DNA of 64,000 bases, taken from NCBI GenBank assembly GCA_051208045.1, contig JBPJFY010000002.1:434001-498000 (forward strand), in the 5' to 3' direction. The notes under the pieces are model-generated. The model was given only the letters and a program-made list of their open reading frames with translations, had not been told where the DNA came from and ran no database searches. The translations under genes were made by a program, and so were the position numbers. Positions 1 through 8,881 of the stretch are shown here, in pieces; position 1 is the stretch's first letter, and each line of letters starts with the position of its first letter. This DNA comes from LZORAL124-50-18 sp051208045 (GTDB lineage Bacteria; Pseudomonadota; Gammaproteobacteria; Pseudomonadales; Oleiphilaceae).

Positions 1-596
1 TTATTACCCATAGATGCAAACATGCGCTTTACTTGATGGTACCGACCTTCCTGTATAGTCAATATCGCTTGTTTTGCTGATTTTATTTCCAGCGCCGCGG
101 GTTTGGTCGGCGTGCTGTCACCGCGTAAAAGAACTCCTTTTTCAAAAACCTCGATAGCAGACGGTGCCAATGCCTCCGCCAACGTGACTTCATACACTTT
201 GCTGCATTTCTTCTTGGGTGCCGTGATGTTATGCGACCACTGGCCATCGTCAGTAATGAGCACCAGCCCGGTGGTATCCACATCCAATCGGCCTGCGATG
301 TGCAGGGTGCGACGATTTTCAATGTCCAGCAGGTTGAGCACACTCGGATGCATTTCGTCTTCTGTGGAGCAGATATAACCGATGGGTTTGTTGAGCATGA
401 TGTATCTGGGTTGATGCGCCGTCACCTGGCGACCATCAAACACGACCCGATCAGTCAGCGCAATGTGCTGTGCCGGTGACCGAACCACGCAGCCATTGAC
501 AGAAACCAGTCCTTTCCCGATACAGCGTTTGATTTGTGCGCGCGAGTGATCGGTGGCATCGGCGATGAATTTGTCCAGTCGAACCGTTGAGCTCAT
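1..596 (-). CDS. rsuA: 16S rRNA pseudouridine(516) synthase RsuA, 3'-truncated by window edge
   Basis: Isomerises a uridine of 16S rRNA (position 516 in E. coli) to pseudouridine during small-subunit assembly. The ATG at 596-594 opens a frame that stays open to base 1, giving 198 residues; family members are about 230, so the last 30 or so lie outside the window. The N-terminus (RLDKFIADATDHSRAQIKR) is an S4 RNA-binding domain. The catalytic block GRLDVDTTGLVLIT lies at about residues 102-115, with the expected nucleophilic Asp at 105, and the terminal RYHQVKRMFASMGN segment is also typical. The next gene upstream on this strand is the small cysteine-rich protein, a common neighbour of rsuA in pseudomonads. 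RsuA fits better than RluB, RluE or RluF, but only by overall resemblance. Confidence 0.9.
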   Translation of the reverse strand, partial: MSSTVRLDKFIADATDHSRAQIKRCIGKGLVSVNGCVVRSPAQHIALTDRVVFDGRQVTAHQPRYIMLNKPIGYICSTEDEMHPSVLNLLDIENRRTLHIAGRLDVDTTGLVLITDDGQWSHNITAPKKKCSKVYEVTLAEALAPSAIEVFEKGVLLRGDSTPTKPAALEIKSAKQAILTIQEGRYHQVKRMFASMGN

Positions 597-654
597 AATA
601 ATGGGTGACCTGTGGAGGGTGTGCGATGTTTGATGGTGGTGTGAGGGGGAGATT

Positions 655-927
655 CTATGCGAGATTGGCCGGTAAGGCACGCTGAATCTCACGCAGGCAC
701 TGATGGCAGAGACACCCTTGCCAGTGTTCGGCGATGTGAGCGCGTTGCTCCCGTGTGAGAGACACGCTGCTGCAATGGCAAAGCGTCATCGATCCTACTT
801 TGCACTCAAAGACGGTTTGGCAGCGTGGGCAGGCCACAGTTTCGTGATTTGGCATGGCGTCGGGTATGGTATTGGGTGTGTCAGGAGTGGTGTGGACCAT
901 GGTGCCTGCAACCGCTGTGGAAATCAA
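655..927 (-). CDS. Small cysteine-rich CWC-family protein
   Basis: 90 residues of unknown function. After about 30 unstructured residues comes a compact cysteine pattern: CPRCQTVFEC, then CHC, then CLCHQC. This matches the Cys_rich_CWC family (PF14375), probably a small zinc-binding fold. The central CWC is CHC here. The ATG at 927 overlaps the stop of the upstream GGDEF/EAL gene (924) by 4 nt, which suggests translational coupling. An internal Met before NHETVACPRC is an alternative start giving about 65 residues, nearer the usual family length. Cytoplasmic by absence of a signal peptide. Confidence 0.72.
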   Translation of the reverse strand: MISTAVAGTMVHTTPDTPNTIPDAMPNHETVACPRCQTVFECKVGSMTLCHCSSVSLTREQRAHIAEHWQGCLCHQCLREIQRALPANLA

Positions 928-2987
928 GCGGTCGGTGGCAAGGTCTGTTCCGGTGGCCGCTTGTTGAATTCGGTAATGAACCGGATAAAGTCCGCCTCCG
1001 GCAACGGCTGGCTATAATAGTAGCCCTGCACATCATGACAATCAGCGCGGCGAATGAAATCAATATGATCTTTTGTCTCTGCGCCTTCTGCGATGACCTT
1101 CAAACCGAGTGTGCGGCTCATGGCGATGATCGCCTTCACGATCTCTTCGTCGTCTTTGTCGACATTAATGTCCCGCACAAACGAGCGGTCAATTTTGACT
1201 TTCGTGACCGGCAACTTCTTCAGGTAACTCAGCGAGGAGTACCCGGTACCGAAGTCGTCCAGTGAAATGTTCACACCCAGTTCCCGAATCTGGTTGAGCT
1301 CGGCGATGACCTGATTCGGATTCTCCATCACCGCACTTTCGGTAATTTCCAGCTCCAGTCGCTCCGGCGGGAACGCATTCAGCGTCACCAGCTGCCGTAC
1401 CTTTTCGGCAAAATTACCTGCGGAGAGCTGCTTGCTGGACACGTTGACACTGACCGTAATGTCTTCCACACCCTGTTCCTGCCACCGGTTGGCGCACACC
1501 AGTGAGTGGTGCAATACCCACTCTCCGAGGGGGATGATGAGCCCCGTTTCTTCCGCCAGCGGAATAAACTCCATCGGGCCGATCAGTCCCTGCTCGGGAT
1601 TGTTCCAGCGAATCAGTGTTTCACAACCGCACACACGGCCACTGGTGATATTAATTTGAGGCTGGAAATACAGCTCAAACTCTTCATCCTCAATGGCCTT
1701 CCGCAGCAGGCGCTCCAGATGAAAGCGTTCGGAGGCTTTGGCGGACATGCTTTCGTTATACAGCTTGCTTTGGTTTCTGCCACTTTCTTTCGCGTGGTAC
1801 ATGGCTGTATCTGCGCACTTGATCAAGGTGTCCTGATCGTCACCGTGCAATGGGAACGTGCTGATACCGACGCTGGCGCCCACTACCATCTCATGCCCTT
1901 TAATGTCCAGCGGTTGACACAAGTGTTGAATGAGTTTGTCTGCCACCAGTACGCTGTCTTCGGGGGCGGCCAGTTCTTCCAGAATGATAGTAAATTCATC
2001 ACCGCCAAGCCGGGAAACGGTGTCTTGTTCACGCACGGTTTCGTTCAACCGTTCCGCCACTTTGGCTAATAATTCATCGCCGGCGTCATGACCCAGCGTG
2101 TCATTGACGTACTTGAAACGATCCAGATCGATGAACATCAAACCGATGTTTTGATGCTTGCGACGGGCGCGGTAAATAGATTGCTTCAGGCGGTCAATAA
2201 ACAGTGCTCGATTGGGGAGGCCTGTGAGTTGGTCGTAGTGCGCGAGATTGCGAATATATTCTTCCTGTTGTTTCTTTTCGCTGATGTCACGGAACAGATC
2301 GATGTAGTGGGTGATTTGCCCGGTGCTATCCCGCACCGCGGAAATCGTGTGCTGGGCCGAAAAGGTGCTGCCATCTTTGCGTTTATCACACAACTCGCCT
2401 TTCCATAAGTCCGTCTTACTGAGTACTTCCCACAGCTGTTGGTAGTCTTCGTCCGAATGTCGGTCTGACTTAATGAGTTCATCCGGTTGCCTGTTCAGTA
2501 CTTCGCTTTCCTGATATTGCGTAATGGCCTCAAAAGCGGGATTGACGCGCAGAATGCGCCGATCCGGACCTGTCACCAGAATCGCTTCCGCCGAATGATT
2601 GAAGACTCCGTTGGCCAGCATGAGTGTGTATTCTGTTTGCTTTGGTTCGCCGACCTCCCGTATCGCCAGTACGGCGACATCCTCTCCGTCCAGGGGCAGG
2701 GTTCGAATGGAAATTTCCACAGGAATCTCCTCGCCGGATTTGGTAAAAATGGCAAGAGCCATGGAGCGTTTGTGTGAGGTGCTTCTGTACTCGGCCATCA
2801 TGTGCTGGCGATGGCGGCCGTGCGCATCGCGCAGGGCGGGAGGAACCAGTGCTTCCACCATCAGCCCGATCAGCTCTTCCTGGGTGTAGCCTGTAAAGCG
2901 GCAAGCCGCCGCATTGGCGTGCTGAATGATGCCAGAACCATCAACGATCATGACGGGATCTGGATAGTGATTCACATCTAAGTTCAT
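924..2987 (-). CDS. PAS-PAS-GGDEF-EAL cyclic-di-GMP enzyme
   Basis: 687 residues, predicted to make and/or break cyclic di-GMP in response to an input sensed by its PAS domains. Order: PAS about 5-115, PAS/PAC about 125-240, GGDEF about 250-410, EAL about 425-680. The GGDEF signature is intact (RLGGDEF, 328-332) with an RxxD inhibitory site (REQD, 319-322). In the phosphodiesterase half the signature motif reads ETL (456-458) rather than EAL. DDFGTGYSS (577-585), KIDRSFV and QGY (654-656) are kept, so hydrolysis is plausible. No membrane segment is seen. I chose the ATG at 2987 because the 35 codons before it, from a TTG at 3092, do not look like PAS sequence. It lies downstream of lnt on the same strand, 109 nt away. 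Confidence 0.9.
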   Translation of the reverse strand: MNLDVNHYPDPVMIVDGSGIIQHANAAACRFTGYTQEELIGLMVEALVPPALRDAHGRHRQHMMAEYRSTSHKRSMALAIFTKSGEEIPVEISIRTLPLDGEDVAVLAIREVGEPKQTEYTLMLANGVFNHSAEAILVTGPDRRILRVNPAFEAITQYQESEVLNRQPDELIKSDRHSDEDYQQLWEVLSKTDLWKGELCDKRKDGSTFSAQHTISAVRDSTGQITHYIDLFRDISEKKQQEEYIRNLAHYDQLTGLPNRALFIDRLKQSIYRARRKHQNIGLMFIDLDRFKYVNDTLGHDAGDELLAKVAERLNETVREQDTVSRLGGDEFTIILEELAAPEDSVLVADKLIQHLCQPLDIKGHEMVVGASVGISTFPLHGDDQDTLIKCADTAMYHAKESGRNQSKLYNESMSAKASERFHLERLLRKAIEDEEFELYFQPQINITSGRVCGCETLIRWNNPEQGLIGPMEFIPLAEETGLIIPLGEWVLHHSLVCANRWQEQGVEDITVSVNVSSKQLSAGNFAEKVRQLVTLNAFPPERLELEITESAVMENPNQVIAELNQIRELGVNISLDDFGTGYSSLSYLKKLPVTKVKIDRSFVRDINVDKDDEEIVKAIIAMSRTLGLKVIAEGAETKDHIDFIRRADCHDVQGYYYSQPLPEADFIRFITEFNKRPPEQTLPPTA

Positions 2988-3095
2988 AGATTCGCGGTTT
3001 CTACTGCAAGCGTGGGTGCCATGTGTTGTAGTTTTTATTGACCTACAGTAAGCATAGGAAATTACCGAAAAATTGCGTACCTGGGTGCGCAAATT

Positions 3096-4676
3096 TTACA
3101 GGGTTTGGCAATTCTGCCGGCGGCGGAGGTGGGCGCTGAAAAGCAGTATCAGCACGCAGAGGGCAAGCACCGGGTAGGAGCCGAGGTGCATAAAGGGCGT
3201 GGTACCGCGCATCGGTACCAGTGTGCCAGTGAGTACCGCTTCCCGAAATTGCTCGGCGCGAGCCGCCAGCTGGCCACGTGCATTGATTATGGCGGTGACG
3301 CCATTGTTGGTGCCTCGAAGCGTATAGCGGCCGGTTTCGAGTGAGCGCATCTGGGCAATCTGCAGATGTTGCAAGGGACCGATCGAATGCCCGAACCAGG
3401 CATCGTTGCTGATAGTGACCAGGAAATCGCTGCGCTTGGCCGTCTCGGCAACAAACTCCGGATAAACAATTTCGTAGCAGATAAACGGGGCCGCCACATA
3501 ACCGGAAGCGGATAACCCGGACTGTTCGGATGGGCCGGGCCGGAAGGCGGACATCGGCAGGTCGAGAAATCGAATGATACCTCGAAGAATCTGCTGCAGC
3601 GGAACGTACTCGCCGAACGGGACCAGCTTCTGTTTATGGTAGATGCCTCCGCCGTTGCCCAGGCTGGTGATGCTGTTATGCAGGATCGGGTGCTCACCGG
3701 ATTGCTCGGGCGGTCTGCGAAAGGGAATGCCGGTGATCAATGCGGTCTGGGTGTCGGTCGCTCTGCGGGACAAATCTTCCACAATGAATTCAGCAGTGTC
3801 CTGAAAAAAGGGAATGGCCGTTTCCGGCCAGAGCAGAACGTCAACCGATGACCAGAGCGGCGCACTGAGCCGCTCATAAATCTCGATACTTTTCATTCGG
3901 TAACTTGGGTCCCACTTGAGGAGCTGGTCAATATTCCCTTGCACCAGAGCGACTTTCAGCGGTTGTACCGAGGTTGGCTGCGTGAACCGTTCGAGTGGCA
4001 CAAGGGGTGCCGTGCTCCACACCAGCAACAATACCCCGGTGCTGGCCCAGAGCGCACTTCGCTTGCGGCCTGGCAGCAGATAGAGGCTGAGGAGTCCACC
4101 CGAGAGGACAACCGTCAGGGTGACCAGGTGAACGCCACCTAAGGGTGCAAGGTTCGCCAGCGGGGAGTCGATGTGGCCATAACCGAGGTATAACCAGGGG
4201 AATCCGGTCAGCACCCAGGAACGCAGCCAATCCGTGAACACCCAGGTGGCGACAAAAACCAGCAATGCCGTGCCAGTACAGGTAAAAGGCGTTGTTTTAT
4301 CCGGTACCGTGGAGAGCGGGCTGAAACGGCGGAACAGGGCGACCTGAAGCACACAGAACACGGCTAAAAAAGCGACAAACAAAAAGGTTAACAGTGCGGC
4401 AAGTGGTGCGGGAGTGTAGCCGTATTCATGAATGCTGACATAAACCCAGGAAGCCCCGCTCCCGAAGACACCGAGGCCATAGCACCAGCCCACCCACAAG
4501 AGCCGGCGCGGTGGTGTGCACAGCAGAATCAGGAACAAAAGACCGGCGGAAATCAAGCCCAATGGCCAGACGTCAAAAGGCGCGTAAGTGAGTGTCTGCA
4601 GTGCGCCGCTGATCAATGCCAGCAGGGCGGGGAAGCAGAGATTCAGCCGATTCGCCTCAGGGGGTGCCTGACTCAT
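3096..4676 (-). CDS. lnt: Apolipoprotein N-acyltransferase Lnt
   Basis: Last enzyme of lipoprotein maturation: adds the third acyl chain, from phospholipid, to the N-terminal cysteine of diacylated lipoproteins at the periplasmic face of the inner membrane. 526 residues. The N-terminal half (about 1-235) holds hydrophobic segments, and the C-terminal half is a nitrilase-fold domain. The E-K-C triad is visible: Glu285 (LLWPETAIP), Lys350 (KQKLVPFGEYVP) and Cys400 (PFICYEIVYPE). It overlaps the corC stop by one base (4676), matching the conserved ybeZ-ybeY-corC-lnt order, and is probably co-transcribed with those genes. Confidence 0.97.
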   Translation of the reverse strand: MSQAPPEANRLNLCFPALLALISGALQTLTYAPFDVWPLGLISAGLLFLILLCTPPRRLLWVGWCYGLGVFGSGASWVYVSIHEYGYTPAPLAALLTFLFVAFLAVFCVLQVALFRRFSPLSTVPDKTTPFTCTGTALLVFVATWVFTDWLRSWVLTGFPWLYLGYGHIDSPLANLAPLGGVHLVTLTVVLSGGLLSLYLLPGRKRSALWASTGVLLLVWSTAPLVPLERFTQPTSVQPLKVALVQGNIDQLLKWDPSYRMKSIEIYERLSAPLWSSVDVLLWPETAIPFFQDTAEFIVEDLSRRATDTQTALITGIPFRRPPEQSGEHPILHNSITSLGNGGGIYHKQKLVPFGEYVPLQQILRGIIRFLDLPMSAFRPGPSEQSGLSASGYVAAPFICYEIVYPEFVAETAKRSDFLVTISNDAWFGHSIGPLQHLQIAQMRSLETGRYTLRGTNNGVTAIINARGQLAARAEQFREAVLTGTLVPMRGTTPFMHLGSYPVLALCVLILLFSAHLRRRQNCQTL

Positions 4677-5512
4677 TACACCTGTTCGAATTTGAGTAAT
4701 CGAATGGATCGGTTGTCGGCGTTCAACACCGTAATTTTGAAACCGGCAAACTCAATTTGTTCGTCCCGATGCGGTACACGTCCAAATTCACGCAGCACGA
4801 TGCCGCCAATGGTATCGAAGTCGCTCGCATCCAGTGCCATTTCAAAAAACTCATTGAAGTCTTCGATGGGGGTAATGGCTTTCACCACGAACTCATTTTC
4901 TGACTGAGGTTTAATCATGGTTTCTTCATCAAAGTCGTGTTCGTCTTCGATCTCTCCCACGATTTGTTCGAGTACATCCTCGATCGTGACCAAGCCGCTC
5001 ACATTGCCATATTCGTCGATGACAATGGCCATGTGGTTACGGGTATTTCGGAATTCCGCCAGTAAGGTATTCAATCGTTTACTTTCGGGAACGAAGGTCG
5101 CCGGGCGAAGCAGGTCTTTGACGGCATCCCGGGTGAGTTTGCTGCGGAGAATCAGGTCAAGCAGATCTTTTGCCAGCAAAATGCCGATGACTTCGTCCGA
5201 GTCATCCCCAATCACCGGAAACCGGGAGTGAGCCGAGGTAATGATGCTCTGCATATAATCTTCGGGATCGTCACTGGCTTTGATTGTGACCATCTGCGGG
5301 CGGGGGATCATGACTTCGCGCACCTGCATCTCAGTCATTTGAATCGCGCTTTCCATGATGCTCAAAGACTCGGCATCGATGATGCTGTTCTTTTCTGCAT
5401 CGCGGAGAAAACTCAGGATGTCGTCACGGGATTTGGCATCGTTGCTGAATGCCTGCGTCAGTCGGTCCAGCCAGGATCGGTTACTCTGGCTACTCGAACT
5501 CTCTTCACTCAT
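4676..5512 (-). CDS. corC: CBS-domain protein CorC (YbeX)
   Basis: 278 residues. Soluble CorC/YbeX-type protein, linked in enterobacteria to Mg/Co homeostasis and ribosome quality; its precise biochemical role is unsettled. A charged, Ser-rich N-terminus is followed by paired CBS domains (about 62-185, with EVMIPRPQMVTI and VIDEYGNVSGLVTIEDVLEQIVGEIEDE) and a C-terminal CorC_HlyC domain (about 200-275, with FDTIGGIVLREFGRVP). There is no membrane domain, which separates it from the larger CNNM-type relatives. It sits between ybeY (15 nt upstream) and lnt (1-nt overlap), the usual gammaproteobacterial order. Confidence 0.93.
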   Translation of the reverse strand: MSEESSSSQSNRSWLDRLTQAFSNDAKSRDDILSFLRDAEKNSIIDAESLSIMESAIQMTEMQVREVMIPRPQMVTIKASDDPEDYMQSIITSAHSRFPVIGDDSDEVIGILLAKDLLDLILRSKLTRDAVKDLLRPATFVPESKRLNTLLAEFRNTRNHMAIVIDEYGNVSGLVTIEDVLEQIVGEIEDEHDFDEETMIKPQSENEFVVKAITPIEDFNEFFEMALDASDFDTIGGIVLREFGRVPHRDEQIEFAGFKITVLNADNRSIRLLKFEQV

Positions 5513-5527
5513 GGTGGTGTGCAGTTC

Positions 5528-5980
5528 CTATTGATGATAGGGGTCCGGAAAACCCAGCTGTTGTAAGAACAGAATTTCCAGATTTTCCATTTCCTCGGCC
5601 TCGTCGTCAACCACATGATCATAGCCCTGCAAATGCAGCATGCCATGGATGATCATGTGGGCCCAATGGGCGGAAGAAGCCTTTCCTTGGTCGCGCGCTT
5701 CCTGCTCAACCACGCTGGCGCAGACAATCAGGTCGCCCAGTAAGTGTATATCGACTCCCGGGGGTGCTTCAAATGGAAATGACAGAACATTGGTTGGCTT
5801 GTTCTTATGTCGATACGTCGCATTTAGCTCCGTGATTTCTGCTTCGTCCACGATGCGTACGGTGACTTCCCATTCGTCGTCGGAGGATTGCAATGCGGTT
5901 TCTGCCCACAGACGCAGGTCTGCTTCTGTGGGGCACCCCGAATCATCGGTGGCGACTTGGAGGTCCAACAGTAAGGGCAT
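5528..5980 (-). CDS. ybeY: Endoribonuclease YbeY
   Basis: Single-strand-specific, zinc-dependent endoribonuclease needed for 16S rRNA 3'-end maturation and late 70S ribosome quality control. 150 residues from the ATG at 5980, close to the family norm of about 155. The frame stays open further upstream, but that sequence overlaps ybeZ and is not conserved-looking. The H3xH5xH zinc motif is complete: His112, His116 and His122 in HGMLHLQGYDH. The NVLSFPFE and LLGDLIVC blocks are also typical. Starts 4 nt after the ybeZ stop, so translational coupling is likely. Confidence 0.96.
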   Translation of the reverse strand: MPLLLDLQVATDDSGCPTEADLRLWAETALQSSDDEWEVTVRIVDEAEITELNATYRHKNKPTNVLSFPFEAPPGVDIHLLGDLIVCASVVEQEARDQGKASSAHWAHMIIHGMLHLQGYDHVVDDEAEEMENLEILFLQQLGFPDPYHQ

Positions 5981-5984
5981 AGCG

Positions 5985-7007
5985 TTATCTCGACCCTTTC
6001 TCGCGTTTCGCGTCTTTGGCGTTGGTGGCATCATGATGATCGTAGGCTTCAACAATGCGCTGAACCAATGGGTGTCGTACCACATCCTTGGCGGTAAAGT
6101 GCGTGAAGCTGATTCCGGGCACGTCGTTCAGCACGGTTTTTACATGCACCAGCCCGGATTGCTCGTGTTTGGCAAGATCTATCTGTGTGATGTCTCCGGT
6201 GATCACTGCTGTGGAACCAAATCCGATTCGGGTCAGAAACATTTTCATCTGTTCGCGGGTGGTATTCTGGCTTTCATCCAGAATAATGAATGACCGGTTC
6301 AATGTGCGCCCACGCATAAAGGCAAGGGGGGCAATTTCGATGACATTCCGCTCGATCAGGCGGGCTACCTGGTCCACCCCCAGCATTTCATACAGCGCAT
6401 CGTACAGGGGGCGTAAGTACGGATCGACTTTCTGTGCCAGATCCCCGGGCAGAAACCCCAGCTTTTCGCCTGCTTCCACGGCGGGTCGCACCAGCAGAAT
6501 GCGTTGCACATCTTCACGGGTCAGTGCTTCAACCGCACAGGCTACGGCCAGATAGGTCTTACCGGTACCGGCGGGCCCGATACCGAAATTAATGTCATGA
6601 TTCCGGATCGCTTCGACGTAACCGGTTTGATTGCCGCCGCGTGGTTTGATCTGCAGCTTCGGGGTGCGTACAGGGTGGTAGGCGTTTGACACATCACCGC
6701 TGCTGATTTCCCCGTCCACACCGGTTTCCCGGATGAACAGGTGCACGAGCTCCGGAGTAATGTCGTTCTCGGCTTCGGTCTCGCGATACAGGTGGCGAAG
6801 CAGGTCGGCACTCAGCCGGCAATTGTGCTCTTCGCCTACCAGGGAAAAGTGGTTGCCCCGGTAGCTGATGCGTACCGCCAGACTGCGCTCAATCTGTTTC
6901 AGGTTCGCATCACAGGGGCCGCAGAGCGCCAGTAATCGCTGGCTGTCAAAGGGTTCGACTTCGAGGGTGGTTTTGAACGGGAGGTGTGCCTGTTTGTCCT
7001 GGCTCAT
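5985..7007 (-). CDS. ybeZ: PhoH-family ATPase YbeZ
   Basis: 340-residue PhoH-like P-loop protein, related to the helicase core and functionally tied to YbeY in rRNA metabolism. An N-terminal RNA-binding-like region (about 1-120) precedes the PhoH ATPase domain. Walker A is GPAGTGKT (144-151), Walker B is in SFIILDESQNTT, and a sensor-like VITGDITQIDL follows. The C-terminus is basic (NAKDAKREKGSR). The ATG at 7007 overlaps the miaB stop by one base, so miaB-ybeZ-ybeY-corC-lnt reads as one operon. Confidence 0.95.
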   Translation of the reverse strand: MSQDKQAHLPFKTTLEVEPFDSQRLLALCGPCDANLKQIERSLAVRISYRGNHFSLVGEEHNCRLSADLLRHLYRETEAENDITPELVHLFIRETGVDGEISSGDVSNAYHPVRTPKLQIKPRGGNQTGYVEAIRNHDINFGIGPAGTGKTYLAVACAVEALTREDVQRILLVRPAVEAGEKLGFLPGDLAQKVDPYLRPLYDALYEMLGVDQVARLIERNVIEIAPLAFMRGRTLNRSFIILDESQNTTREQMKMFLTRIGFGSTAVITGDITQIDLAKHEQSGLVHVKTVLNDVPGISFTHFTAKDVVRHPLVQRIVEAYDHHDATNAKDAKREKGSR

Positions 7008-8347
7008 CAGTATTTTTCACCATCAATTCGCTCGCCCCGGAGCGAGTTGGGCAACGCTTCTGAAATTCGGACATCCACGAAAAAACCGATGAGATTGGGA
7101 TCATCCACGTTAAAGTTCACCACGCGATTGTTTTCCGTTCGGCCTTGATACTGCCCGGGATCTTTTCTGGAATAGCCGGTGACCAGAATACGCTGCGTGG
7201 TACCGACCATTTGCCGGCTGAAGCGTTGCGCATTCTGGTTGATGTAATGTTGCAATGTCGCCAGACGCTGTTTTTTGGTGTCTTCGTCTGTGTCGTCCGG
7301 CAGGTCCGAGGCCGGGGTGCCTGGTCGCGCGCTGTAGACGAAACTGAAAGACATGTCGAAGTCCATGTCCTCAATCAGTTTCATGGTGGCATTAAAGTCC
7401 TGCTCGGTCTCCCCGGGGAAACCGATAATAAAATCCGACGACAGGGACAGGTCGGGCCGCAGTTTACGCAATCGACGAATTTTGGATTTGTATTCCAGGG
7501 CGGTATGGCCGCGTTTCATCTGGGCGAGTATGCGGTCAGAGCCGCTCTGAACGGGCAGATGCAAGTGGCTGACCAGTTCCGGAACCTGGGCGTAAACATC
7601 AATCAGGGCGTCACTGAACTCAACCGGGTGCGACGTGGTAAAACGGATACGGTCGATGCCCTGAATTTCGGCGATGTAGCTGATTAATTCTGCGAGGTCG
7701 GCTTCGCCGCCATCGTGGGTTGCGCCACGGTAGGCATTCACATTCTGTCCCAGCAGGTTGACTTCCCGCACGCCCTGAGAGGCCAGGTGCACTACTTCGG
7801 CAATCACGTCATCGAACGGTCGGCTGACTTCTTCTCCCCGCGTGTACGGCACCACGCAGAATGTGCAGTATTTGCTGCAGCCTTCCATGATGGAAACAAA
7901 CGCGGAGGGGCCGTCGACGCCCGGTGCAGGCAGCCGGTCAAACTTTTCGATTTCCGGGAAACTGACATCCACCACGCTGACGCCATTGACGGTGGATTCG
8001 CGAATCATTTCCGGTAAACGGTGCAGGGTTTGTGGCCCAAAGATCACATCGACGTAGGGTGCGCGATCCCGAATGCCTTCGCCTTCCTGGCTTGCCACAC
8101 AGCCGCCAACACCAATTTTGAGATCAGGACGGGCATCTTTCAGTTTCTTCCAGCGACCCAGCTGATGAAACACTTTCTCCTGGGCTTTTTCTCGAATGGA
8201 ACAGGTGTTTAACAGGAGAATGTCGGCGTCTTCAGCGGCGTCAGTGAGTTCCACTTTTTCGCTGAGCTTCAGAAGATCGGCGATTCGCGCGGAATCGTAC
8301 TCGTTCATCTGGCAGCCATGGGTTTTGATAAACAGCTTTTTGGTCAT
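7007..8347 (-). CDS. miaB: tRNA-2-methylthio-N6-dimethylallyladenosine synthase MiaB
   Basis: Radical-SAM methylthiotransferase that converts i6A37 to ms2i6A37 in tRNAs reading UNN codons. 446 residues from the ATG at 8347; an 11-codon extension to 8380 looks spurious. The N-terminal UPF0004 domain carries three cluster cysteines (Cys12, 49 and 83, in HGCQMN, NTCSIR and GGCVAS). The radical-SAM CxxxCxxC is CSKYCTFC (157-164), and a C-terminal TRAM domain is present (about 380-440). It is the first gene of the leftward operon with ybeZ, ybeY, corC and lnt. The 174-bp gap to the divergent gene at 8522 should hold its promoter. Confidence 0.97.
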   Translation of the reverse strand: MTKKLFIKTHGCQMNEYDSARIADLLKLSEKVELTDAAEDADILLLNTCSIREKAQEKVFHQLGRWKKLKDARPDLKIGVGGCVASQEGEGIRDRAPYVDVIFGPQTLHRLPEMIRESTVNGVSVVDVSFPEIEKFDRLPAPGVDGPSAFVSIMEGCSKYCTFCVVPYTRGEEVSRPFDDVIAEVVHLASQGVREVNLLGQNVNAYRGATHDGGEADLAELISYIAEIQGIDRIRFTTSHPVEFSDALIDVYAQVPELVSHLHLPVQSGSDRILAQMKRGHTALEYKSKIRRLRKLRPDLSLSSDFIIGFPGETEQDFNATMKLIEDMDFDMSFSFVYSARPGTPASDLPDDTDEDTKKQRLATLQHYINQNAQRFSRQMVGTTQRILVTGYSRKDPGQYQGRTENNRVVNFNVDDPNLIGFFVDVRISEALPNSLRGERIDGEKY

Positions 8348-8521
8348 AATTGTCTTACGGGTCTGGCAGGAAATGGGCACGCATTATAGTGGGTTCTGGG
8401 AAAAACGCCTAGTTTTTGGGCAGATATTTGTGCGATACGGGGTGTTTACTGCAGAAGTGTGCTATTATCCCGCGCCCAAAATGCGTTGTTCCGATTTCTG
8501 TGAAAGGTAAGTTCCCCATCC

Positions 8522-8857
8522 ATGTCCATTCAAGCTGCAAAACAGGTCTATAAAATCATTTACTATAACCAGGAAGAAGTCTACGAAATCTACGCCGCCC
8601 GGATTTATCAGAGCGACATGTATGGTTTCATTGAGGCGGAAGAGCTGTTGTTCGGTGAACGCTCCCAATTGCTCGTGGACCCCGGGGAAGAAAAACTGAA
8701 ATCTGAATTTGCCGGCGTGAAGCGCACGTTTATCCCGATGACTGCCATTGTGCGAATCGATGAAGTCGAGCAAACCGGGCAGCCAAAGATAAAAGCGGCG
8801 GGATCGGGTAAGAGCGCGTCGGTCACGTCATTTCCCAAGCCGGTCAAACCGGACTAG
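8522..8857 (+). CDS. DUF1820 family protein
   Basis: 111 residues, no known function. The sequence (YKIIYYNQEEVYEIYAARIY, then GFIEAEELLFGE and SKLKSEF-like GVKRTFIPMTAIVRIDEVE) matches the conserved DUF1820 family of gamma- and betaproteobacteria (PF08850). The tail of about 25 residues is Lys/Ser/Pro rich and probably disordered. No signal peptide or membrane segment. It is divergent from miaB and followed 24 nt later by trmH, so those two may be co-transcribed. Confidence 0.85.
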   Translation: MSIQAAKQVYKIIYYNQEEVYEIYAARIYQSDMYGFIEAEELLFGERSQLLVDPGEEKLKSEFAGVKRTFIPMTAIVRIDEVEQTGQPKIKAAGSGKSASVTSFPKPVKPD

Positions 8858-8881
8858 TCCGGTCCTGCCACGTCCATCATT

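Noticed and set aside
1506..2069. Long open frames on the plus strand opposite the GGDEF-EAL gene, and similar antisense frames across the window
   Set aside because: They are antisense shadows of clear genes, with no ribosome-binding sites or recognisable domains.
2988..3092. N-terminal extension of the GGDEF-EAL protein from TTG 3092
   Set aside because: The added 35 residues do not resemble PAS sequence, and the ATG at 2987 starts directly before the PAS domain.
8848..8863. Perfect 16-bp palindrome ACCGGACTAGTCCGGT at the end of the DUF1820 gene
   Set aside because: It spans the stop codon and has no T-run, so it is not a terminator. It could be chance in CG-rich sequence.
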